A DNA stretch of 64,000 bases from NCBI GenBank assembly GCA_026393835.1, contig JAPKZK010000145.1, forward strand, positions 1 through 64,000. Direction: 5' to 3'. Of the stretch, positions 44,274 to 52,310 are shown one piece after another; position 1 is the first letter of the stretch, and each line of letters opens with the position of its first letter. The translations under genes were made by a program, and so were the position numbers. Source of the DNA: Candidatus Aminicenantota bacterium (GTDB taxonomy: Bacteria; Acidobacteriota; Aminicenantia; UBA2199). The notes under the pieces were generated by a model. It saw only the letters and a list, made by a program, of their open reading frames with translations. It made no database searches and had not been told where the DNA came from.

Positions 44274-44993
44274 TTATTTCACGTACTTTAAAAAAAGCGC
44301 CCGGGTTTTTTCCATTAATTCCGCGGCGTTTTCTTTGGTATACCCGTGGGTGGGAATCGGTTTTTCCACGATCAATTCCAGTTTACCCGGGCGGATGAGC
44401 CATCCTTTTTTTTGTTTGATCCGGAAACCGCCGATTTGAATAATGGGCAGGATATCCACACCGGCATCCAGGGTCATTAAAAAGGCGCCCCTTTTAAAGG
44501 CGCCCAATTTACCCGTGAGGGACCGCGTCCCTTCCGGGAAGATAATCAACGAGAAATCTTTCCTTTTTCTCAACACCTCGGGACCTTTTTTCAAGTCTTC
44601 CACTGCTTTGCGCGGGATGTCCCGCCGGATGGCGATGTGTCCCATTTTTCTCATAATCCAGCCGTATAAAATCCATCTAAAGTGCTTCTGTTCCTGGAAA
44701 GCAAGGAACCGCCCGGGAAAATTGGCAGTGAAAATGAACGGGTCGAAAAGGCTGATATGGTTCATCATGATTACATATTGCTTACCGGGTTCGATATTTT
44801 CAAAACCCTGCCTGTGCACCCGGATTCCTGTTACCAGCAGGACGGTCCGGCAGAGCAATTTGCCGAGATATTCGAAGAATTTCCCGGTGGTAAAAAAACT
44901 GGCGATTAACAAAATAAATGTCCAGACTAGAAAAGTCAAACTGAACAAGAACCAAATCACCGCGGAAATAATGATGTCTTTGAACTTTTGCAT
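44274..44993 (-). CDS. plsC: 1-acyl-glycerol-3-phosphate acyltransferase (PlsC family)
   Basis: A 239-residue membrane enzyme acylating lysophosphatidic acid in phospholipid synthesis. The N-terminal membrane helix (FLVWTFILLIASFF) is followed by the catalytic NHISLFDPF (HX4D), an FRWILYGWIMRKMGHIAI block and FPEGTRS, which binds the glycerol phosphate. Length is normal. Same strand as mobA with an 18-bp gap. Confidence 0.92.
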   Translation of the reverse strand: MQKFKDIIISAVIWFLFSLTFLVWTFILLIASFFTTGKFFEYLGKLLCRTVLLVTGIRVHRQGFENIEPGKQYVIMMNHISLFDPFIFTANFPGRFLAFQEQKHFRWILYGWIMRKMGHIAIRRDIPRKAVEDLKKGPEVLRKRKDFSLIIFPEGTRSLTGKLGAFKRGAFLMTLDAGVDILPIIQIGGFRIKQKKGWLIRPGKLELIVEKPIPTHGYTKENAAELMEKTRALFLKYVK

Positions 44994-45046
44994 GGCTTCT
45001 TTATATCACAACTGTGAGTAAGTTTCAATTCCCAATGAAGCGACTA

Positions 45047-45075
45047 TTGATTTTTTAGTCTGAAATAGTTATAAT
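45047..45075 (+). promoter_or_regulatory. Promoter of the YitT-family gene
   Basis: TTGATT (45047-45052), 17-nt spacer, TATAAT (45070-45075), about 33 nt of leader. Confidence 0.6.
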
Positions 45076-45114
45076 GCGGGCTCACCCTGGAGAATAATAA
45101 GGAGAATAATCAAG

Positions 45115-46014
45115 GTGGAGTTAAAGATAAAAAAATTCCTATCGAAAACCTGGCCGTGGTTGGTCATTACCCTGGGGTCCGTGATGTCCGCCGGCGGTTA
45201 CGTGGTTTTTATTTTGCCAATGAACATGGTAGAGGGTGGTGTTACCGGTCTGGGCATTATTGCCCGGCACTTGACCGGGTTACCTATCGTGGGGCTCACC
45301 TCGTTGGCCCTCACCGCCGTGGTGTTTGTGGCCGCATTCAAGGTTTTGGGTAAAGGATTCGGCGCCAGGTCCATCTATGCCGCGGTACTCATGAACCTGT
45401 CGATCGACCTGTTCCTGGTCCTTAAGATAGAGAAAGTCACCCATGATATTTTATTGGCCGCCTTTTACGGCGGCGCCGTGGTGGGAGTCGGCCTGGGATT
45501 GATTTATTTTGCCGGCGCTTCCACCGGCGGTTCGGATGCGTTGGCGCAAATTTTATGGAGACTCAAACGAATCCCCATTGCCCGGACGTTGATCACCGTG
45601 GATGTCTTTGTCATGGGTATTGCCACGATTACCTTTATCCCCCTGGAACAGCTCATGTATTCATTGATCTTTATTTATGTGGAAATCAAAGCCATCGACA
45701 TGGTGCTGGTCGGTATCCAGGCCAACCAGCGGGTGATGATCGTGACGGATGAACCGGACCGGATGAAACTGGCCATTTTCGACGCCCTTAAACGGGGGCT
45801 GACTATCTTCGTGGGCGCCGGCGGCTATACCGGTCAAAAACGGCATATGCTTACCTCGGTACTCCCCAAGAAAAATATCCCTGAATTACGGCGCATCGTG
45901 GCTTCTGTGGATGAAAAGGCGTTTGTGGTTATCCACGATGTGCACCAGGTTTACGGTGAAGGATTTGAAGCTTTACCCCAGGCGCCGCCCCCCCCAAAAA
46001 AAGAAAAACATTAA
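45115..46014 (+). CDS. YitT family membrane protein (DUF161 + DUF2179)
   Basis: A 299-residue protein with five or six membrane helices (WLVITLGSVMSAGGYVVFIL, GLTSLALTAVVFVAAF and others), the PMNMVEGGVTGL and AGASTGGSDALAQIL motifs of the YitT family, then a C-terminal cytosolic DUF2179 domain (QANQRVMIVTDEPDRM, FDALKRGLTIFVGAGGYTG, IPELRRIVASVDEKAFVVI). Suspected transporter or sensor; substrate not established. GTG start, preceded by AAGGAG at 10 nt. Ends in a Pro/Lys-rich tail. Confidence 0.9.
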   Translation: MELKIKKFLSKTWPWLVITLGSVMSAGGYVVFILPMNMVEGGVTGLGIIARHLTGLPIVGLTSLALTAVVFVAAFKVLGKGFGARSIYAAVLMNLSIDLFLVLKIEKVTHDILLAAFYGGAVVGVGLGLIYFAGASTGGSDALAQILWRLKRIPIARTLITVDVFVMGIATITFIPLEQLMYSLIFIYVEIKAIDMVLVGIQANQRVMIVTDEPDRMKLAIFDALKRGLTIFVGAGGYTGQKRHMLTSVLPKKNIPELRRIVASVDEKAFVVIHDVHQVYGEGFEALPQAPPPPKKEKH

Positions 46015-46262
46015 ACCGCGGGTGCTGTTATCTGGGTGGGGTTCGGTATTGAAAAACTGTGGCAGAATGTAAATTACTTCGACATTGAAAAAGAGAATGA
46101 CGCATCACTTGCCGCCTCCCGCTGTGATTTTCATAGCGGCCCAAATTTTTATAATCCTTTACTGTTAGCGCTATTCATGGGTTTTCTTATTTCTTTAAAA
46201 ATTTTTGTCTTTCCCGGTATTGACAAAAACCGGATTTTTTGCAATAATACAACCGAATGAGT

Positions 46263-46338
46263 TCCTCGGTAGCTCAATCGGCAGAGCGTGTGGCTGTTAA
46301 CCACAATGCTGCAGGTTCAAATCCTGCCCGGGGAGCCA
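46263..46338 (+). tRNA. tRNA-Asn (GTT)
   Basis: The 76-nt cloverleaf reads clearly: acceptor TCCTCGG with CCGGGGA, D arm AGCTCAATCGGCAGAGC, anticodon stem TGTGG/CCACA with loop CTGTTAA (anticodon GTT), T arm GCAGG-TTCAAAT-CCTGC, discriminator G and an encoded CCA. One G-U pair is in the acceptor stem. Decodes AAC and AAU. It stands alone, with no other tRNA nearby, and no integrase or attachment-site duplication was seen. Confidence 0.95.
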
Positions 46339-46345
46339 TTTTTTT

Positions 46346-46654
46346 TTAGAGTTTCGCTTTCACCGCTTCCATTTTTCCTTCCATAGTAATCGCTTTATCC
46401 CTTCTATCATCGATATTAATCCGTGTGGATACCCGTTTTGCGCCCTTTAAAAAAGGCGCTTCATGCATTTCCCTCGCAGCGGCCAGGATTTCCTCCAGGT
46501 CGCCCTCCAATATGGTGGACATAGGGGTTAACATTGTTTTTATATTCTTGTATTTTTCCAGTACTTTTTCAACTCCCGCCACATAAGAGCTCAACGACGT
46601 CGCCCCAGTGCCCAGCGGGACAACCGTTATTTCTACGATAACATGGTTACTCAT
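46346..46654 (-). CDS. MTH1187/YqgV-family thiamine-binding protein (DUF77)
   Basis: A 102-residue ferredoxin-fold protein with VIVEITVVPLGTGATSLSSYV, MLTPMSTILEGDLEEILAAAREMHE and GAKRVSTRINIDDRRD, the DUF77/MTH1187 signature. Members bind thiamine or related ligands. I start at ATG 46654 because GGAGG sits 8 nt upstream; an in-frame ATG at 46762 gives a non-conserved extension. No thiamine biosynthesis gene is adjacent, though the TPP-dependent oxidoreductase is at 52.3 kb. Confidence 0.88.
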   Translation of the reverse strand: MSNHVIVEITVVPLGTGATSLSSYVAGVEKVLEKYKNIKTMLTPMSTILEGDLEEILAAAREMHEAPFLKGAKRVSTRINIDDRRDKAITMEGKMEAVKAKL

Positions 46655-46780
46655 CGTTTTTACCTCCATTACAGGGCAGATTATACACCACCCGGGAACA
46701 TAATTAAAGAGGAAAACGGATCGCCCCGGCCTTACCCTGTTTTTTATTTCAACATTCGTCATTTTTTTCGCTCAATTCAC

Positions 46781-46809
46781 TTGACTTTTCAATGGACTTT
46801 ATGCTAAAT
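46781..46809 (+). promoter_or_regulatory. Promoter of the cold-shock gene
   Basis: TTGACT (46781-46786), 17-nt spacer, CTAAAT (46804-46809). It gives a ~63-nt leader, longer than for other genes here. The leader can form a hairpin from GGAGA (46819-46823) and TCTCC (46847-46851), which may matter for cold regulation. Confidence 0.55.
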
Positions 46810-46878
46810 AAGGAATGTGGAGATAAGAAGTGACAGTAATAGTATGTCTCCATGAAATTAGATTTAGAGGAAAATTAA

Positions 46879-47082
46879 ATGTTAAAAGGTAAAGTTAAGT
46901 GGTTTGATACGAAGAAAGGGTTTGGTTTCATTCAAAGCGAGGATGGTAATGACGTATTCGTTCATTACACCAGCATCCAGACCGAAGGATTTAAAAACCT
47001 GGAACAAGATCAGGAAGTAACATTCGAGTTAACGGAAGGGAAAAAAGGGCCCCAAGCCGACAACGTTAGAATCGTAGAGTAA
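46879..47082 (+). CDS. Cold-shock (CspA family) RNA-binding protein
   Basis: A 67-residue single OB-fold protein: GKVKWFDTKKGFGFI (RNP1) and VFVHYTS (RNP2), with the end GPQADNVRIVE. Binds single-stranded RNA and DNA as an RNA chaperone. GAGG precedes the ATG by 8 nt. A structured leader is noted under its promoter. A minus-strand frame containing the LPLDRK peptide runs antisense into its 3' end. Confidence 0.95.
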   Translation: MLKGKVKWFDTKKGFGFIQSEDGNDVFVHYTSIQTEGFKNLEQDQEVTFELTEGKKGPQADNVRIVE

Positions 47083-47312
47083 CCTGGTTTCAGAGATATT
47101 CTCCTCAATTCCCCGGCGTCTACTGGAGTAGGGAACAGACAACCCCGATCCTCACTGCTGGGGTTCCCGGCGTTGAAAAAGTATCCGGGCAATACGGCGG
47201 ATTTTGCCGTATGCGACCATCCGTTCCATAATGATATGGTTGTTCGGGGATTTTCCAGGGTGATTTCACCGACGCCGGCTTTCCGGTCCAACGGCAACTT
47301 ATAAAAATTCAT
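47010..47312 (-). CDS. Small ORF with LPLDRKxGVG motif
   Basis: On the minus strand, ATG 47312 has a good ribosome binding site (GAGGGGG, 5 nt). It starts MNFYKLPLDRKAGVGEITLE and stays open for 100 codons, running antisense into cspA. Only the first ~20 residues match a second locus at 63.7-63.8 kb, which reads NIYFDRLPLDRKLGVGHIAI. In both places a 21-bp repeat array lies immediately upstream on the same strand. The later residues look random, so the real product may be short or this may be a broken gene end. Function unknown. Confidence 0.35.
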   Translation of the reverse strand: MNFYKLPLDRKAGVGEITLENPRTTISLWNGWSHTAKSAVLPGYFFNAGNPSSEDRGCLFPTPVDAGELRRISLKPGYSTILTLSAWGPFFPSVNSNVTS

Positions 47313-47374
47313 GCTTTCCCCCTCTCTATCCATCGGGATTCCTTAGTCTACCGTGGATTTATCGAAAAGTCAAT

Positions 47375-47679
47375 TGGAAATATGAGTTTATAAATAGGAA
47401 ATACTCTTTCATAACCTGGAATTATAACTTTATTTAATGGAAATACGATTTCATCAATAGGAATCATAATTTTATCTAATGGAAATATGATTTTTAATAT
47501 TGGAATTGCCATTCTATCATATAGAAATACAATTTTAACAAGCGATTGATCGGCATTTCCATATGATAAAATCATATTTCCTATTGATGAAATTGTAATT
47601 CCAGATTATAAAATCGTTTTTCCGCTTGATAAAATCATGTTTCCTATTTTTGGAATAATATTTTCATAAGATAAAGGAA
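47375..47679. repeat. Inverted (head-to-head) array of 21-bp units
   Basis: Eight units of exactly 21 nt run from 47375 to 47542, anchored by TGGAAAT, AGGAAAT or TAGAAAT. After an 11-nt centre (CGATTGATCGG), five or six more units run to about 47679 with the anchor inverted (ATTTCCA or TTTCCTA). The remaining 14 bases of each unit are AT-rich and variable. On the minus strand the left half reads as heptapeptides (IFPLDKI, MIPIDEI). Total GC is far below the neighbours. Confidence 0.85.
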
Positions 47680-48060
47680 CAAAATCAACTTTCCTGGTCC
47701 TATTTTCTTTGTTCCAGGTGCTATTTCCTTCAAAATTAACGCCATTTTTCTACCATTGGCCATTGTTATCCGGGCATCCTGACGCCCCGGTAAGGAATCG
47801 TAATGTAATAAGTGCACATAAACGAGCGAACACAGGGGGTTCGCCCATACGGAATGCATCTTTTTCCGCTCTTCCATCTTTTTCCCGTATATGGTATGAT
47901 TGAACCTTGAAACGGGGTTCATCCGATCTTTATGAAAATATTGGCCCCCGTTTATTGTAGGGGCTTGATTTATCAAACCCTACCCCAGGGGATTCATCTG
48001 CGGGTTTGATGAATCAAACCCCTGCGCCTTTTGCATGTAATTTGTAATTTTTGAAAAGAG
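47680..48060. other. Intergenic region with two hairpins
   Basis: Two similar hairpins occur: GGGCTTGATTTATCAAACCC at 47961-47980, and GGGTTTGAT/ATCAAACCC at 48002-48021. They are the common GTAGGGG...TTGAT-type dispersed repeat. A 110-codon minus-strand frame at 47644-47976 looks random. No gene is supported. Confidence 0.5.
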
Positions 48061-48068
48061 GAGATCGT

Positions 48069-50014
48069 ATGGCCGATGATATGGAGATTACAAGGCAGAT
48101 CGAGAAACAAATTCGGGAAAAATTGAACTTTTCCCTGGATAATATGGGGCAGGTGGATGGGTTAAACCTGTATTCTAATGGAATAATCAAATCACTAACC
48201 TCATCCCCCTGAGTTCCTTGACAAAGTTGATTATTCTTAACTTAAGTGGTAATCAAATCACGGACCTCACGCCGCTGAGGGAATTGAAACATTTAAAAAG
48301 ATTGAATGTAAGAAAAAATAACATCCAACGGCTTCCTCCCGGTATCACCTCCTGGTGGCCCGGCATGGAAATGAAGTGGGAAGATATTTATGTTAGTAGT
48401 GGTTTTAATATCTACGGCAATCCCCTGATGTATCCTCCCGTAGAGATTGTTAAAAAGGGGAAAGCCACCATCGAAAACTATTTCGCCGAAATCCAGCAGG
48501 CTTCCGTGCTTTTCCTGGAATCCAAACTCCTCCTGGTCGGCTCCGGAGATGTGGGCAAAACCACCCTCATGAATAAACTCAAAGACAAGGATTTCCTAGT
48601 GGTGGAGGGTAAACAAGGCACCACCCGCGGCATCGATATCCAACCCTGGCAACTCTCCTGCCCCTTTTCCGAAGGGCAGGCCCGTGATGTCAAAATACAT
48701 TTCTGGGATTTCGGCGGCCAGGATATTCTCCACGTCACCCACCAATTCTTCCTCACCAAACGCTCCCTATACCTATTCGTCTGGGACCCACGCAAAGAAG
48801 AAGAAACCCGCAGCTTCGACTATTGGCTCAATGCCGTCAAACTCTTCGGCGCCGGCAGCCCCCTCATCATGGTCATGAACAAGGCGGACCAGCGTATTAA
48901 ACACATTGATGAAGCCTCGTTTCAAGATAAATTCCCCAATATCGCCCGATTCCACCAAATAAGCTGCGTCACCGGCCAGCATATTCCCGAACTTACACAA
49001 ACCATCCGCCGCACCCTCTGCGGTATGCCGCACCTGCTGGACAAGCTCCCCAAGCGGTGGATGGATATTCGCGATGAACTGAAAGCCAGGAAAGATGATT
49101 ACATAACTCAGGAAGACTATTTCGCCGTATGCCGCTCCCATGACATGGATAGGGAAAAGGCCCTGTTTCTCAGCGATTACCTCCACGACCTGGGCATCAT
49201 CCTCCACTTTCACCAGGACCCGGTATTGGCCGGGACCGTCATATTGAAACCCGAATGGGCCACGGGCGCGGTCTATGCCCTGATCGATTCCCTGGAAATC
49301 CAACAAAATAAAGGCCGCTTTAGCCGCTCCAACCTGGACAACTATTGGAACGCCCCAAAATTCCCGGCGGAAAAGTACCCGCAACTCCTTCGGTTGATGG
49401 AGAAATTTGAGTTATGTTTCCAAATCGTGGATTCGGATAATTATATCCTACCGGAACTCCTGCCCCCCGAAGAACCGGGAAAACTATTCGATAATCTTGT
49501 CACCATTACATCGCAGCTCCAGGGCATTAATAAAACCCTGCAAACCGATGAAAACAGTCGCAATACGGTTGTCTCTCTCCTGCTGCGAACCCGCGGCTTT
49601 CACACCTTAGATCAAACCCTGTGGGGTCTTTCCGCAACCGGGGAAAGAATCGGGGAACTGGACATCAAAATCGAAGACACAACGGGCCGGGCCGTTTCCA
49701 TTATCGAAGCCTTGAACCTCGATAAATATGATACCTCCAAAATCGACAGCCATGTCAGGAAATTATTCCACAATTATGATTGCAGTGGTTTAAAAGAGAA
49801 TTATATCCTGGTGTATGCTTCGGCAAAGAATTTTGCCGACTTATGCCGAAAGTACCGGGGACACCCTCCGCAGATCGATTATAATCCCTATCCATTATTA
49901 AAAGATGGAGTCGAAGTGGTCTCTACGGGGTTGAATAAGGTCGCGGCGTTTCGTGCGCGGCATCGATGTAATGATGGTGAAACCATCCTTTATCACCTCC
50001 TGGTGGAGATGTAA
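48069..50014 (+). pseudogene. LRR-Roc GTPase paralogue with N-terminal frameshift and COR-B deletion
   Basis: ATG 48069 has an excellent site (AGAGGAG, 5 nt) and starts MADDMEITRQIEKQIREKLN, reaching GLNLYSN at ~48179. It then hits a stop at 48210 in that frame, while LRR sequence (NNQITNLIPLSSLTKLIILN) continues one frame over. Roc then has GSGDVGKTT, WDFGGQD and MNKAD, and COR-A has FLSDYLHDLGIILHF. After ILPELLPPEEP, about 190 residues of COR-B and the Cys motif found in ROCO 1 are missing. The C-terminal GELDIKI/IIEALNL domain follows directly. A TTG at 48218 would give a 598-residue protein without most LRRs. Either a pseudogene, a frameshifted gene or a sequencing error. Confidence 0.75.
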
Positions 50015-50127
50015 AAAGATAAAATGATGAATGATGAAGAAAAGAAGATTCAAGGGGCAGGAATTCCTGATTAATCCTACGTAAATTACGATTTTTTTAG
50101 ATTAATAATTTTTATTTCTTTTTTTTT

Positions 50128-50466
50128 TTACAATTCAAAATGAGGGTCCCGTGTATATATCTCATTGCATTTTGCTTCTATTAAAGCGCTTAAGATTAAA
50201 GCATCAAGTCCTGGGATACCTGTACCATGAGAAATGTGAGATGCTTTTTTGGCAATTTTCGGGTCAATTGAAACAATTTCCACTGATTTTTCAATATCAT
50301 CGATTATTGAGGTCCAGTTACTCAATTCACCCTTTAGCAACTTTTTCAGTAATTCGTACATAACGATGGAACAGGTTATGATCTCTTCTTTGTCCCATAT
50401 TTCCACTGCCGTGGGATGCAATTCTTCAAGGGCAAAGAAGAAACCGGTATCAACCCCTATCGGCAT
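50128..50466 (-). CDS. PIN-domain toxin (VapC-like)
   Basis: A 112-residue PIN ribonuclease. The acidic residues are readable: Asp in MPIGVDTGFFFAL, Glu in VMYELLKKL, Asp in GIPGLDALILSAL and Asp in YTRDPHF. ATG 50466 lies within the 3' end of the antitoxin gene (17-bp overlap), as is usual for such pairs. A longer in-frame start at 50517 would only add antitoxin-overlapping sequence. Likely cleaves an RNA target; target unknown. Confidence 0.85.
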   Translation of the reverse strand: MPIGVDTGFFFALEELHPTAVEIWDKEEIITCSIVMYELLKKLLKGELSNWTSIIDDIEKSVEIVSIDPKIAKKASHISHGTGIPGLDALILSALIEAKCNEIYTRDPHFEL

Positions 50467-50698
50467 CGGCAATTGTCCTTTCCTGGTGAATATCCATCCA
50501 GGCTTGTTCCCCGCCAAAAGGTTTTTTTTCCGTAAGTAGTTTTAAAACCCTTTTCCGAGCCTCTTTTTGTTTTTTTATCTCAAGATAACTTTCAACAGCT
50601 TCTCTTATTATACGTGATACGGGTAGGTTAAAAGCTTTTGCCCTGGCTTTTACATTTTCCAGGGCATCCTGGTTTAAATAAAAACTGACTGCCGGCAT
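50450..50698 (-). CDS. Ribbon-helix-helix antitoxin (VapB-like)
   Basis: An 82-residue protein. VSFYLNQDALENVKARAKAF then LPVSRIIREAVESYLEI fits a ribbon-helix-helix DNA-binding fold. The C-terminal tail (KKPFGGEQAWMDIHQERTIA) is the likely toxin-neutralising part. GGAGG is 9 nt before the ATG. Expected to autoregulate the pair. Confidence 0.8.
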   Translation of the reverse strand: MPAVSFYLNQDALENVKARAKAFNLPVSRIIREAVESYLEIKKQKEARKRVLKLLTEKKPFGGEQAWMDIHQERTIADADRG

Positions 50699-50718
50699 TT
50701 GATTTTACCTCCGCTAAT

Positions 50719-50747
50719 ATAATGCCATAAAATGGGTGAATATGCAA
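50719..50747 (-). promoter_or_regulatory. Promoter candidate of the vapBC-like pair
   Basis: Minus-strand TTGCAT, 17-nt spacer, CATTAT, 20 nt before the antitoxin ATG. CGGTTGCATATTC and CCGATGGGTTGCC are near-repeats that could be operator half-sites. Confidence 0.4.
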
Positions 50748-50799
50748 CCGATGGGTTGCCTGGATTTTGAAAAATGAGACCATATGGCCAGTAAAAACA

Positions 50800-50895
50800 G
50801 GGGGCCACGGATTACACCGATTCATACAGATTGTTTTATTCTTGTTTTATGCATCCTTGTCCGTGAGCGTCCGTGTTCGTCCGCGGCCCCCCTTA
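50800..50895. repeat. Dispersed CACGGAT/CGTCCGTG repeats
   Basis: Phrases CCACGGATTACACCGATTC and GTCCGTGAGCGTCCGTGTTC match repeat types seen at 22.2 and 55.9 kb. No gene. Confidence 0.45.
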
Positions 50896-50939
50896 TATAC
50901 TAAAAATCGTTACCTGTAAAATTTTTTTACCGGACCCCC

Positions 50940-50968
50940 TTGCAATTTCCCGGCGGTCAAGGTAAAAT
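50940..50968 (+). promoter_or_regulatory. Promoter of the 2-oxoacid oxidoreductase operon
   Basis: TTGCAA (50940-50945), 17-nt spacer, TAAAAT (50963-50968), ~20-nt leader to the ribosome binding site of the ferredoxin gene. Confidence 0.5.
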
Positions 50969-50993
50969 AGTATCTAAATCCAAGGAGGACCAA

Positions 50994-51218
50994 ATGCCTG
51001 CAAAAGGATACGTCGAAATTTCCATGGAAGGCTGCAAAGGGTGTGGCTTATGCGTTGTCCATTGCCCATCCAAATGCCTTGAATTAAACACTTTAGATAC
51101 CAATAGTTACGGCTTGCATTACGCTTACCTGGCCAACGAAGAAACCTGTATCGCTTGCGTGAACTGCGCGATCATGTGCCCGGATGCAGCTATAACCGCG
51201 TACAAGAAAGTGGGTTAA
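50994..51218 (+). CDS. vorD: 2-oxoacid:ferredoxin oxidoreductase, delta (ferredoxin) subunit
   Basis: A 74-residue two-cluster ferredoxin: CKGCGLCVVHCP and CIACVNCAIMCP each give a [4Fe-4S] site. It carries electrons from the TPP subunit to cellular ferredoxin. GGAGG precedes ATG 50994; the frame is open further upstream but without a site. The alpha gene starts 3 bp later. The symbol is by operon position; kor/por-type naming is equally possible. Confidence 0.88.
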   Translation: MPAKGYVEISMEGCKGCGLCVVHCPSKCLELNTLDTNSYGLHYAYLANEETCIACVNCAIMCPDAAITAYKKVG

Positions 51219-51221
51219 AAA

Positions 51222-52292
51222 ATGGAGGAAAAATTGGGTGAAATAAAATTTATGAAAGGTAATGAGGCGCTGGCTGAAGCCGCAATTCGCGCCGGACTAC
51301 AGGGCTATTTCGGTTACCCCATCACCCCCCAATCCGAGGTGGTGGAATACCTGGCCATGGAGGAACCCAAACATGACTATGTTTTAATCCAGGCCGAAAG
51401 CGAAGTAGCGGCCGTCAACATGGTCTACGGCGCGGCGGCGGCGGGCGCGCGCGTGATGACCACAACTTCTTCCCCAGGGTTTTCCCTGATGCAAGAAGGA
51501 GTTTCTTACATTGCCTGCGCGGAACTACCCTGCGTGTTTGCCAACATCGTCAGGGGCGGCCCGGGCCTGGGTACGATTCAAGCCAGCCAGGGCGACTATT
51601 TCCAGGCCGTCAAAGGCGGCGGCCACGGCGACTACCATCTAATCGTCCTGGCCCCTAATTCCGTCCAGGAAATGGTGGACCACCTGGTCCTGGCTTTCGA
51701 ACTGGCGGATAAATACAGGACCCCTACCATGCTCCTATCAGACGGCTCCATCGGCCAGATGATGGAAAAAGTGGTGCTGCCGGAAGCGAAACCTTATAAA
51801 CCCGATAAACCATGGGCCACTACCGGGAAAACCCCCGATAGACCGCGGAATATTATCACTTCCCTTTACATCCAGTCGGAAGTTATGGAAAAAAAGAACC
51901 AGACACTCCAGGCAAAATACCAACAAATCCTGGATAACGAAGTCCGTTTCGAAAAATACCGGGTGGACGATGCGGAAATCATTATTTCCGCTTTCGGCCT
52001 GACGTCGCGAATATGCAAAAAAGTGGTGGACCTGGCCCGTGAAGAAGGAATCAAAATGGGACTGTTCCGGCCCATTACCGTGTGGCCGTTTCCCACAGAC
52101 CAGCTTGCCCAATTGGCGGCGCAGGACCGCGTCAAATTCTTCTTATCCGTTGAAATGAACGCCGGCCAGATGGTTGAGGATATCCGGTTGTCGGTCAACG
52201 GGAAAAAACCGGTGTATTTCTACGGTCGCCAGGGCGGTATCGTGCCTACCCCGGAAGAAATATTAAATGCCGCTAAAGGGCATTTAAAATAG
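51222..52292 (+). CDS. vorB: 2-oxoacid:ferredoxin oxidoreductase, alpha subunit (VorB-like)
   Basis: A 356-residue subunit containing the pyrimidine-binding and domain II parts: KGNEALAEAAIRAG, GYPITPQSEV, QAESEVAAVNMVYGAAAAGA, TTSSPGFSLMQEG and RGGPGLGTIQASQGDYFQ. Among this superfamily the sequence best fits VorB, of 2-oxoisovalerate or 2-oxoacid ferredoxin oxidoreductase, as annotated in anaerobes. It oxidatively decarboxylates branched-chain 2-oxoacids to acyl-CoA. The exact substrate cannot be read. Confidence 0.88.
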   Translation: MEEKLGEIKFMKGNEALAEAAIRAGLQGYFGYPITPQSEVVEYLAMEEPKHDYVLIQAESEVAAVNMVYGAAAAGARVMTTTSSPGFSLMQEGVSYIACAELPCVFANIVRGGPGLGTIQASQGDYFQAVKGGGHGDYHLIVLAPNSVQEMVDHLVLAFELADKYRTPTMLLSDGSIGQMMEKVVLPEAKPYKPDKPWATTGKTPDRPRNIITSLYIQSEVMEKKNQTLQAKYQQILDNEVRFEKYRVDDAEIIISAFGLTSRICKKVVDLAREEGIKMGLFRPITVWPFPTDQLAQLAAQDRVKFFLSVEMNAGQMVEDIRLSVNGKKPVYFYGRQGGIVPTPEEILNAAKGHLK

Positions 52293-52310
52293 GAAATTGA
52301 GGTGAATATC

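Noticed and set aside
46036..46260. 74-codon plus-strand frame before the tRNA
   Set aside because: GTG start without ribosome binding site, no recognisable motif, random-looking composition; treated as non-coding.
46263..46338. tRNA-associated integration site
   Set aside because: No integrase gene and no duplicated tRNA 3' end were seen nearby.
47348..47575. 75-codon minus-strand heptad ORF in the inverted array
   Set aside because: Same reason: repeat-derived frame; its mirror half on the other side is not in the same frame or strand.
47644..47976. 110-codon minus-strand frame
   Set aside because: Spans the end of the repeat array and hairpin repeats; no motif or credible start.
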